From: Puniceibacterium sp.
GTDB lineage: Bacteria > Pseudomonadota > Alphaproteobacteria > Rhodobacterales > Rhodobacteraceae
DNA: 43,029 nucleotides
Direction: 5' to 3'
NCBI GenBank assembly: GCA_024636635.1
Contig: JAGXGV010000116.1
Location: 1-43,029 of the forward strand
How positions within the stretch are numbered: the first letter of the stretch is position 1; each line of letters begins with the position of its first letter. The position numbers and the translations under genes are program-made. Shown here piece by piece: positions 25,634-34,441 of the stretch. Under the pieces are notes generated by a model. That model had not been told where the DNA came from and ran no database searches. It saw only the letters and a list, made by a program, of their open reading frames with translations.

Positions 25634-26391
25634 ACTGGCAGGCGGTCAAAGCGATCTACATCTTTGAAATGGCGCGGTTCTTCCGGACGCTGATGCAGAG
25701 CTTCATTTCTCCGGTCATATCCACTTCATTGTACTTCGTGGTCTTCGGTGCGGCCATCGGCAGCCGGATCGAAGAGGTCGAGGGCGTGTCTTATGGTGCC
25801 TTCATCGTGCCCGGTCTGATCATGCTCAGCGTCATCACTCAGGCGATTTCCAACGCCTCGTTCGGGATCTACTTCCCGAAATTCATCGGCACGATCTACG
25901 AACTGCTGTCGGCGCCGATCAATTTCCTTGAGATCGTGATGGGCTATGTGGGCGCTGCGGCGACCAAGGCGATGTTCATCGGGCTGGTGATCCTGGGCAC
26001 CGCGGCGCTGTTTGTTGATCTGAGCATCCAGCACCCCATCGCCATGCTGGCCTTTATGGTTCTGACCTGTCTCAGCCTTTCGCTGTTCGGCTTCATCATT
26101 GGCATCTGGGCGGGAAATTTCGAACAGTTGCAACTGGTGCCGCTGCTGATTGTCACGCCGCTGGTGTTCCTGGGCGGGTCGTTCTATTCGATCTCGATGC
26201 TGCCCGAGGGCTGGCAGACCGTGGCGCTGTTCAACCCGGTGGTCTATCTGATTTCCGGTTTCCGCTGGGCGTTCTTCGGCATGGCGGACGTGCCCATCGG
26301 CCTCAGCCTGCTGGCCATCGCTGTGTTCACCGGGCTGTGCCTTGGCGCGATCTGGTGGATCTTCAAATCCGGCTGGAAGATCCGCAACTAA
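25630..26391 (+). CDS. ABC-2 type transporter permease, YadH type
   Basis: A 253-residue integral membrane protein with about six membrane segments, for example [40 protein letters not shown] and [19 protein letters not shown]. The ABC-2 signature region is [19 protein letters not shown]. It is the permease partner of the upstream ATPase; the start overlaps that gene's stop by four bases. Exported substrate is unknown. Confidence 0.94.
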
Positions 26392-26397
26392 GGCTTT

Positions 26398-26432
26398 GAC
26401 GGGGCGGCGGCGGTCCGCGCCGCCGTCCCGTC
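26398..26432. terminator. Long hairpin between convergent ABC permease and MFS genes
   Basis: A 15-bp stem (GACGGGGCGGCGGCG with CGCCGCCGTCCCGTC, one mismatch) encloses a five-base loop. It begins seven bases after the permease stop codon, and the convergent MFS gene ends four bases beyond it. No T run follows, so it may act as a roadblock or 3' end protector. Confidence 0.6.
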
Positions 26433-26435
26433 ACC

Positions 26436-27626
26436 CTATGAGTTGTCGATCCTTGGCAGGAACCAGGCCAGCAGCCCCGCCAAAGGCAGGAACGAACAGA
26501 TGCGGTACACAGTCTCGACCCCGTAGCTTTCGGCAAGTACGCCCAGCAACGCCGCCGCGATACCGCCAAGCCCGAAATTCAGCCCGTAGAACAGCCCGCC
26601 GATCAGCCCGATCCGGTCGGGCAGCAGGTCCATCGCATAGATCAGGATCGACGCAAAGGCGCTGGCCATGATCAGGTTGATCATGATCGTCAGCATGCCG
26701 GTCCAGAACAGGTCCACATAAGGCAGCATCAGCGTCAGCGGCAGCGGCCCCAGAACCGAGAACCAGATGATCCGGTAGCGTCCGATCCGGTCGCCCACGA
26801 CCCCGCCAATCAGAACCCCCACAGCCGACGCCATCAGGAACACGAACAGCATCAGTTGCGACGCCGGGATCGTCAGGCCGAAGCGTTCGATCAGGTAAAA
26901 GGTGTAGAACGAACGGAAACTTTCGCCGTAGGCATTCTTGGTGAACATCAGCAGGGTCAGCACGACAAGGCCGATGCCGATGGTCATCGGGGCATGTCGG
27001 GGCGTGTCAACATCCTTCTTGCGCCGGGCGCGCATTGCGGCGAATTCGGCGCTGATCTGGCGCTGCTTGCTGCCGATCCAGGTCAGCAGCATCATCGCCA
27101 GCAGGGCGATGAGCGCGAACCAGGCCAGGCTCGGCTGGCCCCAGGGCACGATGATCAGCGCGGCGAACACCGGTCCAAGCGCGCCACCGGCCTGCCCGCC
27201 GACCTGAAAGATGCCCTGCGCAAGGCCCTGTCGCCCGCCGGCGGCATAGCGCGCCATCCGCGTCGCTTCGGGGTGGAAGATTGACGATCCGATGCCGATC
27301 AGCGCGACCGAGACAAGGATCATCGCGTAGCTGAGCGCGAAGGCCAGGCAGACCAGCCCGGACAGGGTGAACATCATGCCCACCACAGGGGAATAGGGCG
27401 CGGGATGGCGGTCCGTCACCATGCCGATGACCGGTTGCAACATGGCCCCCGCCACCTGAAAGGTCAGGGTGATCATGCCGATCTGGATAAAATCCAGCGC
27501 ATAAGCCTGTTTCAGGATCGGATAGGCTGCCGGGATCAGCGATTGCATCAGGTCGTTCAGCAGATGGGTCAGACCCAGTACCGCAAGCACGGTCAGATGG
27601 GTTCCGGATCGGGCCATTGTTGTCAT
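26436..27626 (-). CDS. MFS transporter, fosmidomycin-resistance (Fsr) type
   Basis: A 396-residue major facilitator protein with about 12 membrane segments. The start THLTVLAVLGLTHLLNDLMQSLIPAAYP is typical of Fsr-type efflux proteins (GHxxNDxxQ-like motif). An A-motif-like loop GVVGDRIGRYRI lies in the second half, and a GSSIFHPEATRMAR block follows segment 4. It is expected to export small molecules; fosmidomycin is only the family label. Two nearby ATG starts (27624-27626 and 27615-27617) both lack a clear ribosome site. Confidence 0.88.
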   Translation of the reverse strand: MTTMARSGTHLTVLAVLGLTHLLNDLMQSLIPAAYPILKQAYALDFIQIGMITLTFQVAGAMLQPVIGMVTDRHPAPYSPVVGMMFTLSGLVCLAFALSYAMILVSVALIGIGSSIFHPEATRMARYAAGGRQGLAQGIFQVGGQAGGALGPVFAALIIVPWGQPSLAWFALIALLAMMLLTWIGSKQRQISAEFAAMRARRKKDVDTPRHAPMTIGIGLVVLTLLMFTKNAYGESFRSFYTFYLIERFGLTIPASQLMLFVFLMASAVGVLIGGVVGDRIGRYRIIWFSVLGPLPLTLMLPYVDLFWTGMLTIMINLIMASAFASILIYAMDLLPDRIGLIGGLFYGLNFGLGGIAAALLGVLAESYGVETVYRICSFLPLAGLLAWFLPRIDNS

Positions 27627-27971
27627 ATGCGCAGTCTTGCCGTTCAGGGTTTGAGGCGGGAACAGGCACAATTGGTCATACCGCGCCGCCAGCCGCAAGG
27701 GGGCTGGTCTGCTGCGGCGCGCAACCTTGTCAGTGGGGCTTTGCAATGGCCCGCGCCCCGGATCAGCTGGCCGCACAGGACGGTACCGGGATGGCGTTGC
27801 CAGAACAGGATCACCCGCGCCATGAGGCAGGACCGCAGATTTCGGGTCATGTGATCGCATTGGCGATGGCTTGCGGCGCGCCCTGTTCCAAGTGTAAACC
27901 CGGTCCGAGATATGGCGGCTGATCGACCGCACCGGAAATTTGTACCCTTAACGGGGGGAAAAGGCGCAGCT
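27627..27971. other. Intergenic stretch between divergent MFS and prmA genes
   Basis: About 345 bases with no confident gene. A plus-strand frame from ATG 27746 would encode a 58-residue peptide ending in a cysteine-containing tail (CGAPCSKCKPG), but it lacks a good ribosome site and any family. The promoters of both flanking genes should lie here. Confidence 0.5.
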
Positions 27972-28841
27972 ATGACAACCTTTACGGCACTCACAACCCT
28001 GGCGGGCAAGGATGCGGCAGAGGCTCTGGGCGAGGCGATGGAAGTGCTCTGGCCAGAACCCACCGGCGTCGGCGTCTTCGAGATTGAGGACGGATCGGGC
28101 CTGTGGGAGGTCGGCGGCTATTTCGAGGCGCAGCCAGACGACACCGAACTTGCGCTGCTGGCGGCAGCCTATGGCGCACGGCCCTTTGCGGTGTCCGAGA
28201 TCCCCGAAACCGACTGGGTGGCCAAGGTGCGCCGCGAACTGGTTCCGGTCGCGGCGGGGCGGTTCTTTGTCTATGGCAGCCACGATGCGGACAAGGTGCC
28301 CGAAGGGTGCGAGCCGCTGCTGATCGAGGCGGCGATGGCTTTTGGCACCGGGCACCACGGCACGACGCTGGGCTGTCTGCGGGCGCTGGATGCTCTGGCG
28401 ACCGACGGCTTTGTCGGGCACAGCGTCGTGGACGTCGGTTGCGGCACGGCGGTTCTGGCGATGGGGGCCGCGCGGATCTGGCCCGGCACAGTGCTGGCAA
28501 GCGACATCGACGAAGTGGCGGTCGAGGTGGCCGAGGCAAATGTGTCCGCAAATGGTCTGACCGGACGCGTGAAATGTGTCGAAGCCGCCGGTTTCGCCCA
28601 TCCGGATCTTGCGGCGGCTGCGCCTTTCGATCTGGTCTTTGCCAACATTCTCAAGGCACCCCTGATCGAACTTGCTCCAGAGATGGCGCGTCATCTTACC
28701 CCCGGCGGATATGCGATTCTTTCAGGAATTCTTAACGAACAGGCTGACGACGTCATATCTGAGTACATGCAAAACGGTATTGGCCTTACCAAGCGTCAAG
28801 AGATAGGCGAGTGGACCACGCTCACCCTGCAAAAAGGCTGA
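27972..28841 (+). CDS. prmA: Ribosomal protein L11 methyltransferase
   Basis: A 289-residue SAM-dependent methyltransferase. An N-terminal L11-recognition domain (1-60) is followed by the family block AFGTGHHGTT (123-132), SAM motif I VDVGCGTAVLAMG (153-165), DIDEVAVEVAEAN, and the catalytic FANILKAPL loop. PrmA trimethylates L11 on the large ribosomal subunit. GGGGGAAAAGG lies upstream of the ATG. Motif I reads GCGTAV rather than the commoner GCGSGI/GTGI, a mild variant. Confidence 0.94.
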   Translation: MTTFTALTTLAGKDAAEALGEAMEVLWPEPTGVGVFEIEDGSGLWEVGGYFEAQPDDTELALLAAAYGARPFAVSEIPETDWVAKVRRELVPVAAGRFFVYGSHDADKVPEGCEPLLIEAAMAFGTGHHGTTLGCLRALDALATDGFVGHSVVDVGCGTAVLAMGAARIWPGTVLASDIDEVAVEVAEANVSANGLTGRVKCVEAAGFAHPDLAAAAPFDLVFANILKAPLIELAPEMARHLTPGGYAILSGILNEQADDVISEYMQNGIGLTKRQEIGEWTTLTLQKG

Positions 28842-28964
28842 CATATTGTTGCACAATTTGATGCCCAATTCGCTCAAACTGGACAGAACTGCCTAAAAGT
28901 CGCCACATTTCGCGGATACAAATTGTTTGTCGGTTGGGGGCCGGGTGTAGGTTTTGAGGCCGCT

Positions 28965-29309
28965 ATGGACAACGCTATCCGCAATTTCGAGAAACGCCAT
29001 AAGTCGATCACCAGAAAGCACCAGAGACTGGCACGCGGATATGTGACCAAGCTTGGCAAGAACGGTCTGATCGAACACCAGCCGATGCGCCACCTTCCCC
29101 GGCTGTCCTTTGGAACCTTGTTTTTGTTCGTGGCGGGATTTGTCGGGTTCAAGACCCTCCTGTTGCTCAAGCTTGGCGAGGACGACTACATCACCCGTGT
29201 CGACACGCTTGGACAGGGCGGCGGGATCGAAAGGTTCGGCGCCTGGCTGATGCAGATAGATCCGCTGACTGTCTGGAGCCTGACAAACGTCGCGCCGATC
29301 TTTGGCTGA
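28965..29309 (+). CDS. Small single-pass membrane protein of unknown function
   Basis: A 114-residue protein not assigned to a named family. It begins with a basic helical stretch (about 1-50, with KRHKSITRKHQRLARG). One membrane segment follows, LSFGTLFLFVAGFVGFKTLLLL. A short C-terminal part could be periplasmic. The ATG at 28965 was chosen over 28923 because TTGAGGC precedes it. It lies 123 bases after prmA and is closed by a strong terminator at 29354-29385. Confidence 0.75.
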   Translation: MDNAIRNFEKRHKSITRKHQRLARGYVTKLGKNGLIEHQPMRHLPRLSFGTLFLFVAGFVGFKTLLLLKLGEDDYITRVDTLGQGGGIERFGAWLMQIDPLTVWSLTNVAPIFG

Positions 29310-29353
29310 GGGCGGAAACCGGCGGTAAGGTTTTGTGATGTAAATGGTAGCTG

Positions 29354-29385
29354 CACGTCGCCCCCGCGGGCGGCGTGTTTTTTTT
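29354..29385 (+). terminator. Rho-independent terminator
   Basis: CACGTCGCC (29354-29362) pairs with GGCGGCGTG (29369-29377, one G-U pair) across a six-base loop and is followed by eight T residues. It ends the small membrane-protein gene and probably the prmA transcript. Confidence 0.9.
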
Positions 29386-29424
29386 GCCTGGTCCGGTTTG
29401 GCGCAGCGATACGCGCAAACGCAA

Positions 29425-29460
29425 ATAAGGCCGCGTTCCGGTGTCGGAACGCGGCCTTAT
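29425..29460 (-). terminator. Strong terminator of the DUF1127 gene
   Basis: A perfect 16-bp stem (ATAAGGCCGCGTTCCG and its complement) with a four-base loop. On the minus strand it lies 22 bases after the DUF1127 stop codon and is followed by TTGCG. It can also stop plus-strand readthrough. Confidence 0.85.
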
Positions 29461-29482
29461 CGTGTTGCCCGACAGACAGATG

Positions 29483-29755
29483 TCAGTAGCGGGAAACCGT
29501 TTCGATGTCGGCACGGGTCAGGCCGATATCGTCAAGCTCGCGGTCCGACAGGCGCGACAGGCTCTTGCGGGTGATGCGGGCATCGTTCCAGGCGCTGACC
29601 GCACCGAAAGCCGATGCGACAAGGCCAGAGATCTGGCCACCGAAGGTTGTACCCGACCGGCTGCGCGGCGTATCGAGTGCGGATACGAAGATGTTTCCGA
29701 TCAGACCAGCATGGCCAAATGTGCCCATCGGGCGCGTCGTGTCAAAAGCAGCCAT
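29483..29755 (-). CDS. DUF1127 (YjiS-like) domain protein
   Basis: A 90-residue protein with the DUF1127 motif at its C-terminus: LSRLSDRELDDIGLTRADIE. The N-terminal half is a variable region with FGGQISGLVASAFGAVSAW. DUF1127 proteins in alphaproteobacteria are small Arg-rich regulators; several influence phosphate/carbon metabolism and RNA turnover, but the role of this one is unknown. GAGAAGGATC precedes the ATG at 29753-29755. It is a single-gene unit with a strong terminator. Confidence 0.88.
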   Translation of the reverse strand: MAAFDTTRPMGTFGHAGLIGNIFVSALDTPRSRSGTTFGGQISGLVASAFGAVSAWNDARITRKSLSRLSDRELDDIGLTRADIETVSRY

Positions 29756-30072
29756 TGTTTTGATCCTTCTCATAAAGCGGGCAATACGTTTTGTTACCGC
29801 TCATCTAGTAGGCGTTCTGAAAACAAACAAGAGGCCATCACTGCATGGGTCACATGCAATGGCTGCATGACTGTATCTGCTGTTAACTTACCGTAATGTT
29901 TACGAAAATCAGGACGCCACGCTTGTCGCACAACGGATGTATACAGACGATTTCAGCCCTTGCACCCGGGTCTGTCCCGAAATCCGTCCTGTCGGGGACG
30001 ACTGCAACAGGGCTTGGCGCATGTTCGCGTTTCGTGCTAACCGTGTCGGCAAAACAACAAGAGGCGGCAGGC
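29756..30072. other. Divergent control region between DUF1127 gene and ruvCAB
   Basis: About 317 bases without a gene. The part nearest the DUF1127 gene (29800-29920) is AT-richer than its surroundings and should carry its promoter. No LexA-type box (GTTC or GAAC with seven-base spacing) was found ahead of ruvC. Confidence 0.5.
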
Positions 30073-30564
30073 ATGCGGGTATTGGGCATTGATCCGGGGT
30101 TGCGCAACCTCGGCTGGGGCGTGATCGACGTCGACGGCAGTCGGCTGCGGCACGTGGCCAACGGAGTGTGCACCAGCGCCGGTCCCGAACTTGCGCCGCG
30201 CCTGCTGTCGCTGCATTTCCAGCTGACCGAGGTTCTGCGCCGTTATGCACCAGAAGTGGCGGCGGTCGAGCTGACATTCGTGAACAAGGATGCTGTCGCG
30301 ACGCTGAAACTGGGGCAGGCGCGGGCGATTGCGCTGCTGGTGCCGGCGCAGTTTGGCCTTGAGGTCGGGGAATACGCACCCAACAAGGTCAAGAAGACGG
30401 TGGTGGGCGTGGGGCACGCGGACAAGGCGCAGGTGCTGCACATGGTGCAGATGCAACTGAAGGACGCAGAAATCCACGGACCCGACGCGGCGGATGCGCT
30501 GGCAATCGCGATCTGCCATGCACACCACGCCCGCGTGCCCGCCCTGCGGGAGTTGCGCGCATGA
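30073..30564 (+). CDS. ruvC: Holliday junction endonuclease RuvC
   Basis: A 163-residue resolvase that cuts Holliday junctions symmetrically with RuvAB. Catalytic acids are in place: D7 in LGIDPGL, the Glu of VELTFVNKD, and the Asp pair in [12 protein letters not shown]. The GQARAI block is typical. The ATG at 30073 follows AGGCGGCAGGC; the open frame extends further upstream without family support. The stop overlaps the ruvA ATG by four bases. Confidence 0.96.
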   Translation: MRVLGIDPGLRNLGWGVIDVDGSRLRHVANGVCTSAGPELAPRLLSLHFQLTEVLRRYAPEVAAVELTFVNKDAVATLKLGQARAIALLVPAQFGLEVGEYAPNKVKKTVVGVGHADKAQVLHMVQMQLKDAEIHGPDAADALAIAICHAHHARVPALRELRA

Positions 30565-31229
30565 TCGGACGCATCGCCGGACGTGTGGAATACAAGGGCG
30601 AGGATCACGTCCTGATCGACGTGCGCGGGGTTGGATACATCGTCTATTGTTCGGACCGAACGCTGGCGGCCCTGCCTGGACCCGGAGAGGCGGCAGCGTT
30701 GTTCACCGATCTGCTGGTCCGCGAGGATCTCTTGCAGCTTTTCGGGTTTCTGTCGCTGGTGGAAAAGGAATGGCACCGGTTGCTGATGACGGTGCAGGGG
30801 GTGGGCGCGAAGGCGTCGCTTGCCATACTCGGAACGCTCGGTCCGGACGGGGTGAGCCGGGCCATTGCGCTGGGCGACATCAATGCCGTGAAGGCGGCGA
30901 GGGGGATCGGCCCCAAGACGGCGCAGCGCGTGGTTCTGGAACTGAAGGACAAGGCGCCGGTGGTGATGGCGATGGGGGCGGCGGTGGCGCCGTCGCCCGC
31001 GCAGGACATCGGCGAAGTGATCGAGGGCATCATACCCGGGCCACAGGCCGCCCCGGCGCCCCGCGCGGCACCCTCGGCGCAGGCCGAGGCCCTTTCGGCG
31101 CTGGGCAACCTGGGCTATGGCATGGGCGAAGCGGCAGGCGCAGTTGCGCAGGCGGCGGGCGACCTGCCGGAGGCGGGCACCTCCGAGCTGATCCGGGCCG
31201 CCCTGCGGCTGCTGGCGCCGAAGGGATGA
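30561..31229 (+). CDS. ruvA: Holliday junction DNA helicase subunit RuvA
   Basis: A 222-residue RuvA: N-terminal OB fold ([20 protein letters not shown]), tandem helix-hairpin-helix motifs ([13 protein letters not shown] and [13 protein letters not shown]), an Ala/Pro-rich flexible linker, and a C-terminal RuvB-binding domain ([13 protein letters not shown]). Four-way junctions are held by RuvA tetramers while RuvB drives branch migration. Its stop codon overlaps an ATG of a 23-codon reading frame leading to ruvB. Confidence 0.96.
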   Translation: MIGRIAGRVEYKGEDHVLIDVRGVGYIVYCSDRTLAALPGPGEAAALFTDLLVREDLLQLFGFLSLVEKEWHRLLMTVQGVGAKASLAILGTLGPDGVSRAIALGDINAVKAARGIGPKTAQRVVLELKDKAPVVMAMGAAVAPSPAQDIGEVIEGIIPGPQAAPAPRAAPSAQAEALSALGNLGYGMGEAAGAVAQAAGDLPEAGTSELIRAALRLLAPKG

Positions 31230-31297
31230 ACATGGAGCGTATCTGCCAAGGCCCTCGCGGTCCCTGTGATGGCACCGGAGTGAGCCATGCAGCCTGA
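31226..31297 (+). CDS. Possible 23-residue coupling peptide between ruvA and ruvB
   Basis: An ATG overlapping the ruvA stop codon (ATGA at 31226-31229) opens 23 codons ([20 protein letters not shown]...) ending at a TGA at 31295-31297, past the ruvB ATG at 31287. Overlaps on both sides would let ribosomes pass from ruvA through this frame to ruvB. No homologue is recognised, so it may be a translational coupler or simply chance. Confidence 0.35.
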   Translation: MNMERICQGPRGPCDGTGVSHAA

Positions 31298-32309
31298 TCA
31301 GACCCTGCGTCCCGACCCGCAGCCCGAGGATTTTGACCGCGCCCTGCGCCCGCAGATGCTGGACGACTTTGTCGGGCAGGCCGAAGCCAAGGCGAACCTG
31401 CGGGTGTTCATCCAGTCCGCCCGGATGCGCGGCGAGGCGATGGATCACACGCTGTTCCACGGCCCGCCGGGGCTGGGCAAGACGACGCTGGCGCAGATCA
31501 TGGCGCGCGAACTGGGCGTCGGATTCCGCATGACATCGGGCCCCGTGCTGGCCAAGGCCGGCGATCTGGCGGCGATTCTGACCAATCTCGAATCGCGCGA
31601 TGTGCTGTTCATCGACGAGATCCATCGGCTGAATCCGGCGGTCGAAGAGGTGCTGTATCCCGCGCTTGAGGATTACGAGCTGGATCTGGTGATCGGCGAA
31701 GGGCCTGCGGCGCGCACGGTGCGGATAGAATTGCAGCCCTTCACGCTGGTCGGGGCGACGACGCGGCTGGGGCTGCTGACCACGCCGCTGCGCGACCGGT
31801 TCGGGATTCCCACCCGGCTCGAGTTCTACACGGTCGAGGAGTTGCATTTGATCGTCACGCGCAACGCGATCAAGCTGGGCGTGCCGGCCGAAGATGGTGG
31901 CGCCCGCGAGATCGCGCGCCGGGCGCGCGGCACCCCGCGCATCGCGGGCCGCCTGCTGCGCCGCGTGGTGGATTTCGCCGTGGTCGAAGGGGATGGGGTG
32001 GTGACCAAGGACCTTGCCGATTCGTCGCTGACGCGGCTGGGCGTGGACCATCTGGGGCTGGATGGGGCCGACCGGCGCTATCTGACGCTCATCGCCGAGA
32101 ATTATGCCGGGGGTCCGGTTGGGATCGAAACCCTGAGCGCGGCGCTGTCCGAAAGCCGCGATGCGCTGGAGGAAGTGATCGAACCTTTCCTGCTTCAGCA
32201 GGGGCTGATCCAGCGCACGCCGCGCGGGCGGATGCTGGCGCAGAAGGCATGGGACCATCTGGGGTTGCCGATGCCCAAACCGGCCGGACAGAGCGACCTG
32301 TTCGGCTGA
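31287..32309 (+). CDS. ruvB: Holliday junction DNA helicase motor RuvB
   Basis: A 340-residue AAA+ ATPase. Visible are [15 protein letters not shown], Walker [13 protein letters not shown], Walker [12 protein letters not shown], the sensor/GATTR stretch [19 protein letters not shown], and the C-terminal winged helix ([17 protein letters not shown]). It drives branch migration with RuvA. GGAG lies nine bases before the ATG. The gene is the last of the ruvCAB cluster here; the ybgC-tol-pal genes often found next in alphaproteobacteria are absent. Confidence 0.97.
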   Translation: MQPDQTLRPDPQPEDFDRALRPQMLDDFVGQAEAKANLRVFIQSARMRGEAMDHTLFHGPPGLGKTTLAQIMARELGVGFRMTSGPVLAKAGDLAAILTNLESRDVLFIDEIHRLNPAVEEVLYPALEDYELDLVIGEGPAARTVRIELQPFTLVGATTRLGLLTTPLRDRFGIPTRLEFYTVEELHLIVTRNAIKLGVPAEDGGAREIARRARGTPRIAGRLLRRVVDFAVVEGDGVVTKDLADSSLTRLGVDHLGLDGADRRYLTLIAENYAGGPVGIETLSAALSESRDALEEVIEPFLLQQGLIQRTPRGRMLAQKAWDHLGLPMPKPAGQSDLFG

Positions 32310-32608
32310 CGTCGCGCCTGCGGGGATGCAGGCGATATGGGTATTTTTGAAAAGAAGAAGCGGGACGGAGCCTTGTGCCTTTGGGCCGCAGTGCGTCACG
32401 GCCGCCCCCGCAGGGCAAAGAACAAGATGGTGTGAGTGCATATTGCGACATTGGCGCAAAAGGGGGGCAGCCACGTCTGGCTGCATTTTGACGCCGGTTC
32501 GATACGAATCGACGACATATCCGTGCGGCAGCTTGGCTCTGACGATTTTACATTCTAAAGACAGCCGCCTTTGCGATCAGGCCCACCGCGATCGGTGTGG
32601 TGGCGAAG

Positions 32609-32628
32609 TTTATGACCGCGGTCATAAA
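32609..32628. repeat. 20-bp perfect palindrome
   Basis: TTTATGACCGCGGTCATAAA reads the same on both strands. Perfect symmetry with no loop suits a dimeric DNA-binding protein better than a transcript hairpin. It lies between two convergent operons, where a promoter is not expected. Confidence 0.8.
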
Positions 32629-32656
32629 TCCGGGCACGCGGCCGAGAGGGCCGCAA

Positions 32657-32692
32657 CCGGCCCCGGCATGGAGCATGTGGCCGAGGGGCCGG
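32657..32692 (-). terminator. GC-rich hairpin after the universal stress gene
   Basis: CCGGCCCC (32657-32664) pairs with GGGGCCGG (32685-32692), with a 20-base loop. It lies immediately past the stop codon of the usp gene on the minus strand. There is no T run, so termination is inferred only. Confidence 0.4.
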
Positions 32693-32695
32693 GCG

Positions 32696-33139
32696 TCAGA
32701 TCACCAGTACCGGAATGTCCGTCAGACTGGTCACCTTGTGGCTGACCGATCCCAGCATGTAGCCTTCGGACGACCCCAGCCCGCGCGAGCCGAGCACGAT
32801 CAGATCGCATTGTTTTTCGGCTGCGAAGGTGACGATGGTGCGCGCCGAAGGTCCGCTTTTGATGAAGGCGCTGACACGGCGCACGCCACGTTCGGTGGCG
32901 CGGGCCTTGGCCTCTTCTGCGGCGTCGCGCGACACCTTGCGCATCACGTCGTCGAGGTTGCGGTTTGGCTCGCCCCCGCCGCGCATCATGGACAGCGACG
33001 CCTCGAGCATCGAGTGATGCCGGTACACGGTCAGAACGACGATTTCGGCATCGGTCAGGAGCGCAAGTTCGGCGGCCTTTTCCAGCGCGGCCCAGGCGCC
33101 GTTGGAACCGTCATATGCGGCGAGGATGGTATTGAACAT
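32696..33139 (-). CDS. Universal stress protein, TeaD-like
   Basis: A 147-residue UspA-domain protein starting MFNTILAAYDGSNGAW. The ATP-binding signature GSRGLG ... GSVSHKV lies near the C-terminus (G-2x-G-9x-G-S pattern). It is the last gene of a TRAP operon in the order substrate-binding protein, small permease, large permease, Usp. In Halomonas the TeaD protein in this position binds ATP and modulates the ectoine transporter TeaABC; a similar regulatory role is inferred here. Twelve bases separate it from the large permease gene. Confidence 0.92.
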   Translation of the reverse strand: MFNTILAAYDGSNGAWAALEKAAELALLTDAEIVVLTVYRHHSMLEASLSMMRGGGEPNRNLDDVMRKVSRDAAEEAKARATERGVRRVSAFIKSGPSARTIVTFAAEKQCDLIVLGSRGLGSSEGYMLGSVSHKVTSLTDIPVLVI

Positions 33140-33151
33140 TGGCTCCCCTGC

Positions 33152-34438
33152 TCATTTTGCAAACGCGAGGTCGCGCAGGAACAGCGCGATCTGCGGAAAG
33201 AAGATCAGCAACACCGCCACCGACAGCAGCATGAAGATGAATGGCGGCGTGCCCCGGATCACTTCGGCATAGGGCCGCTTGAACACGGCGATGGCGGTGA
33301 AGATGTCGCAGCCGAAGGGGGGCGTGGCGCTGCCGATGGCGACCTGAAGCGTGATGATCGTGCCCACAAGCACCGGGTCGAGCCCCGACGCATTCACCAC
33401 CGGCGCGAAGATCGGGACAAGGATCAGGATGACGACGATCGGATCGACGAACATGCAGCCGATGAAGAAGGCGATCGAGATGGTGAACAGGATGCCGTAT
33501 TGCCCCATCTCGTCGATGCCGATGGCGCCAAGGATCTCTTGCGGGATCTGCGCAAAACTGATGACATAGGAAAACGCCGCCCCGGCGCCGACAAGGATGA
33601 ACACCACCGCCGTGATCAGGCCGGTGGATTTGGCGGTGGCGTAGAGCTGTTTCAGGCTCATCTCGCGGAAGACGATCATTTCCAGGATCAGCGCGTAGAG
33701 GACGCAGGCCGCCGCTGCCTCGGTCGGGGAAAAGATGCCGCCGTAGATGCCGCCCACGATGATCACCGGAAAGCCCAGCGGCCAGAGCGCGCGCCGCACG
33801 GCACGGCCACGTTCGGCCCAGGTGAATTTCGCCTCGGTCGGGACGTTGTGGCGTTTTGCGTAGATGTAGGAATAGACCGAGAACATGAACAGGATCAGCA
33901 GGCCCGGCCCGATTCCCGCGATGAACAGTTCCGAAATCGAGGTGCCGGACACGACGCCGTAGATGATCATGCCGATGGATGGCGGGATCAGAAAGGCGAT
34001 GTCGGATGCGTTCACGATCAGCGCCAGCACGAAGCTGTCCTTGTAGCCCGCCTTCAGCATTCTTGGGCGCAGCGGCCCGCTCACGGCAACAACCGTTGCC
34101 TGCGTCGAACCGGACACCGCGCCGAACAGCGTGCAGGCCGTGGCGGTGGACACGGCAAGACCGCCCTTGAGATGGCCGACAAAGGCCATGACAAGGTCGA
34201 TCAGCCGGCTGGCGGACTGGCCGCGCGTCATGATGTCGGCGGCAAAGATGAACATCGGCACCGCAATCAGGCTGGCCGGACGGATGCCGCCCAGGATCTG
34301 CTGCACCATCGTGTCAAGCTGCCCGAAGCCGCCAAACAGGCCGACAAAGCCGATCAGCGACCCCGCAATCAGCGGGATCATCATCGGAAAGCCCAGCAGC
34401 AGAAGGAAGATCATCGTGCCGAAAATCATCGTGCTCAT
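33152..34438 (-). CDS. dctM: TRAP transporter large permease (DctM / TeaC-like)
   Basis: A 428-residue membrane protein with about 12 membrane segments, the main transport subunit of a Na+-driven tripartite periplasmic transporter. Visible are the start MIFGTMIFLLLLGFPMMIPL, the SGSTQATVVAVSGPLRPRML block, and DPIVVILILVPIFAPVV near the ion/substrate region. Its ATG lies three bases after the small permease stop codon, so translation is coupled. Confidence 0.94.
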   Translation of the reverse strand: MSTMIFGTMIFLLLLGFPMMIPLIAGSLIGFVGLFGGFGQLDTMVQQILGGIRPASLIAVPMFIFAADIMTRGQSASRLIDLVMAFVGHLKGGLAVSTATACTLFGAVSGSTQATVVAVSGPLRPRMLKAGYKDSFVLALIVNASDIAFLIPPSIGMIIYGVVSGTSISELFIAGIGPGLLILFMFSVYSYIYAKRHNVPTEAKFTWAERGRAVRRALWPLGFPVIIVGGIYGGIFSPTEAAAACVLYALILEMIVFREMSLKQLYATAKSTGLITAVVFILVGAGAAFSYVISFAQIPQEILGAIGIDEMGQYGILFTISIAFFIGCMFVDPIVVILILVPIFAPVVNASGLDPVLVGTIITLQVAIGSATPPFGCDIFTAIAVFKRPYAEVIRGTPPFIFMLLSVAVLLIFFPQIALFLRDLAFAK

Positions 34439-34441
34439 GGC

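Larger units (their letters stand above)
32310..32695. other. Convergent gap between ruvB and the usp-TRAP operon
   Basis: About 386 bases with no recognised gene. It contains a hairpin CAGCCA / TGGCTG followed by CATTTTG (32467-32488) that could end the ruv transcript, an inverted repeat TTGCG / CGCAA near 32450, a 20-bp perfect palindrome (32609-32628) and a GC-rich hairpin next to the usp stop codon. A 33-codon frame from ATG 32337 and a 42-codon minus-strand frame from 32675 were seen but not called. Confidence 0.55.

Noticed and set aside
27746-27922. 58-codon plus-strand frame ending in a cysteine-containing tail upstream of prmA
   Set aside because: No good ribosome site, no recognised family, and it occupies the region where the prmA promoter is expected.
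32337-32438. 33-codon frame after ruvB (MGIFEKKKRDG...)
   Set aside because: Too short, no ribosome site, and the A-rich stretch resembles a common intergenic sequence rather than coding DNA.
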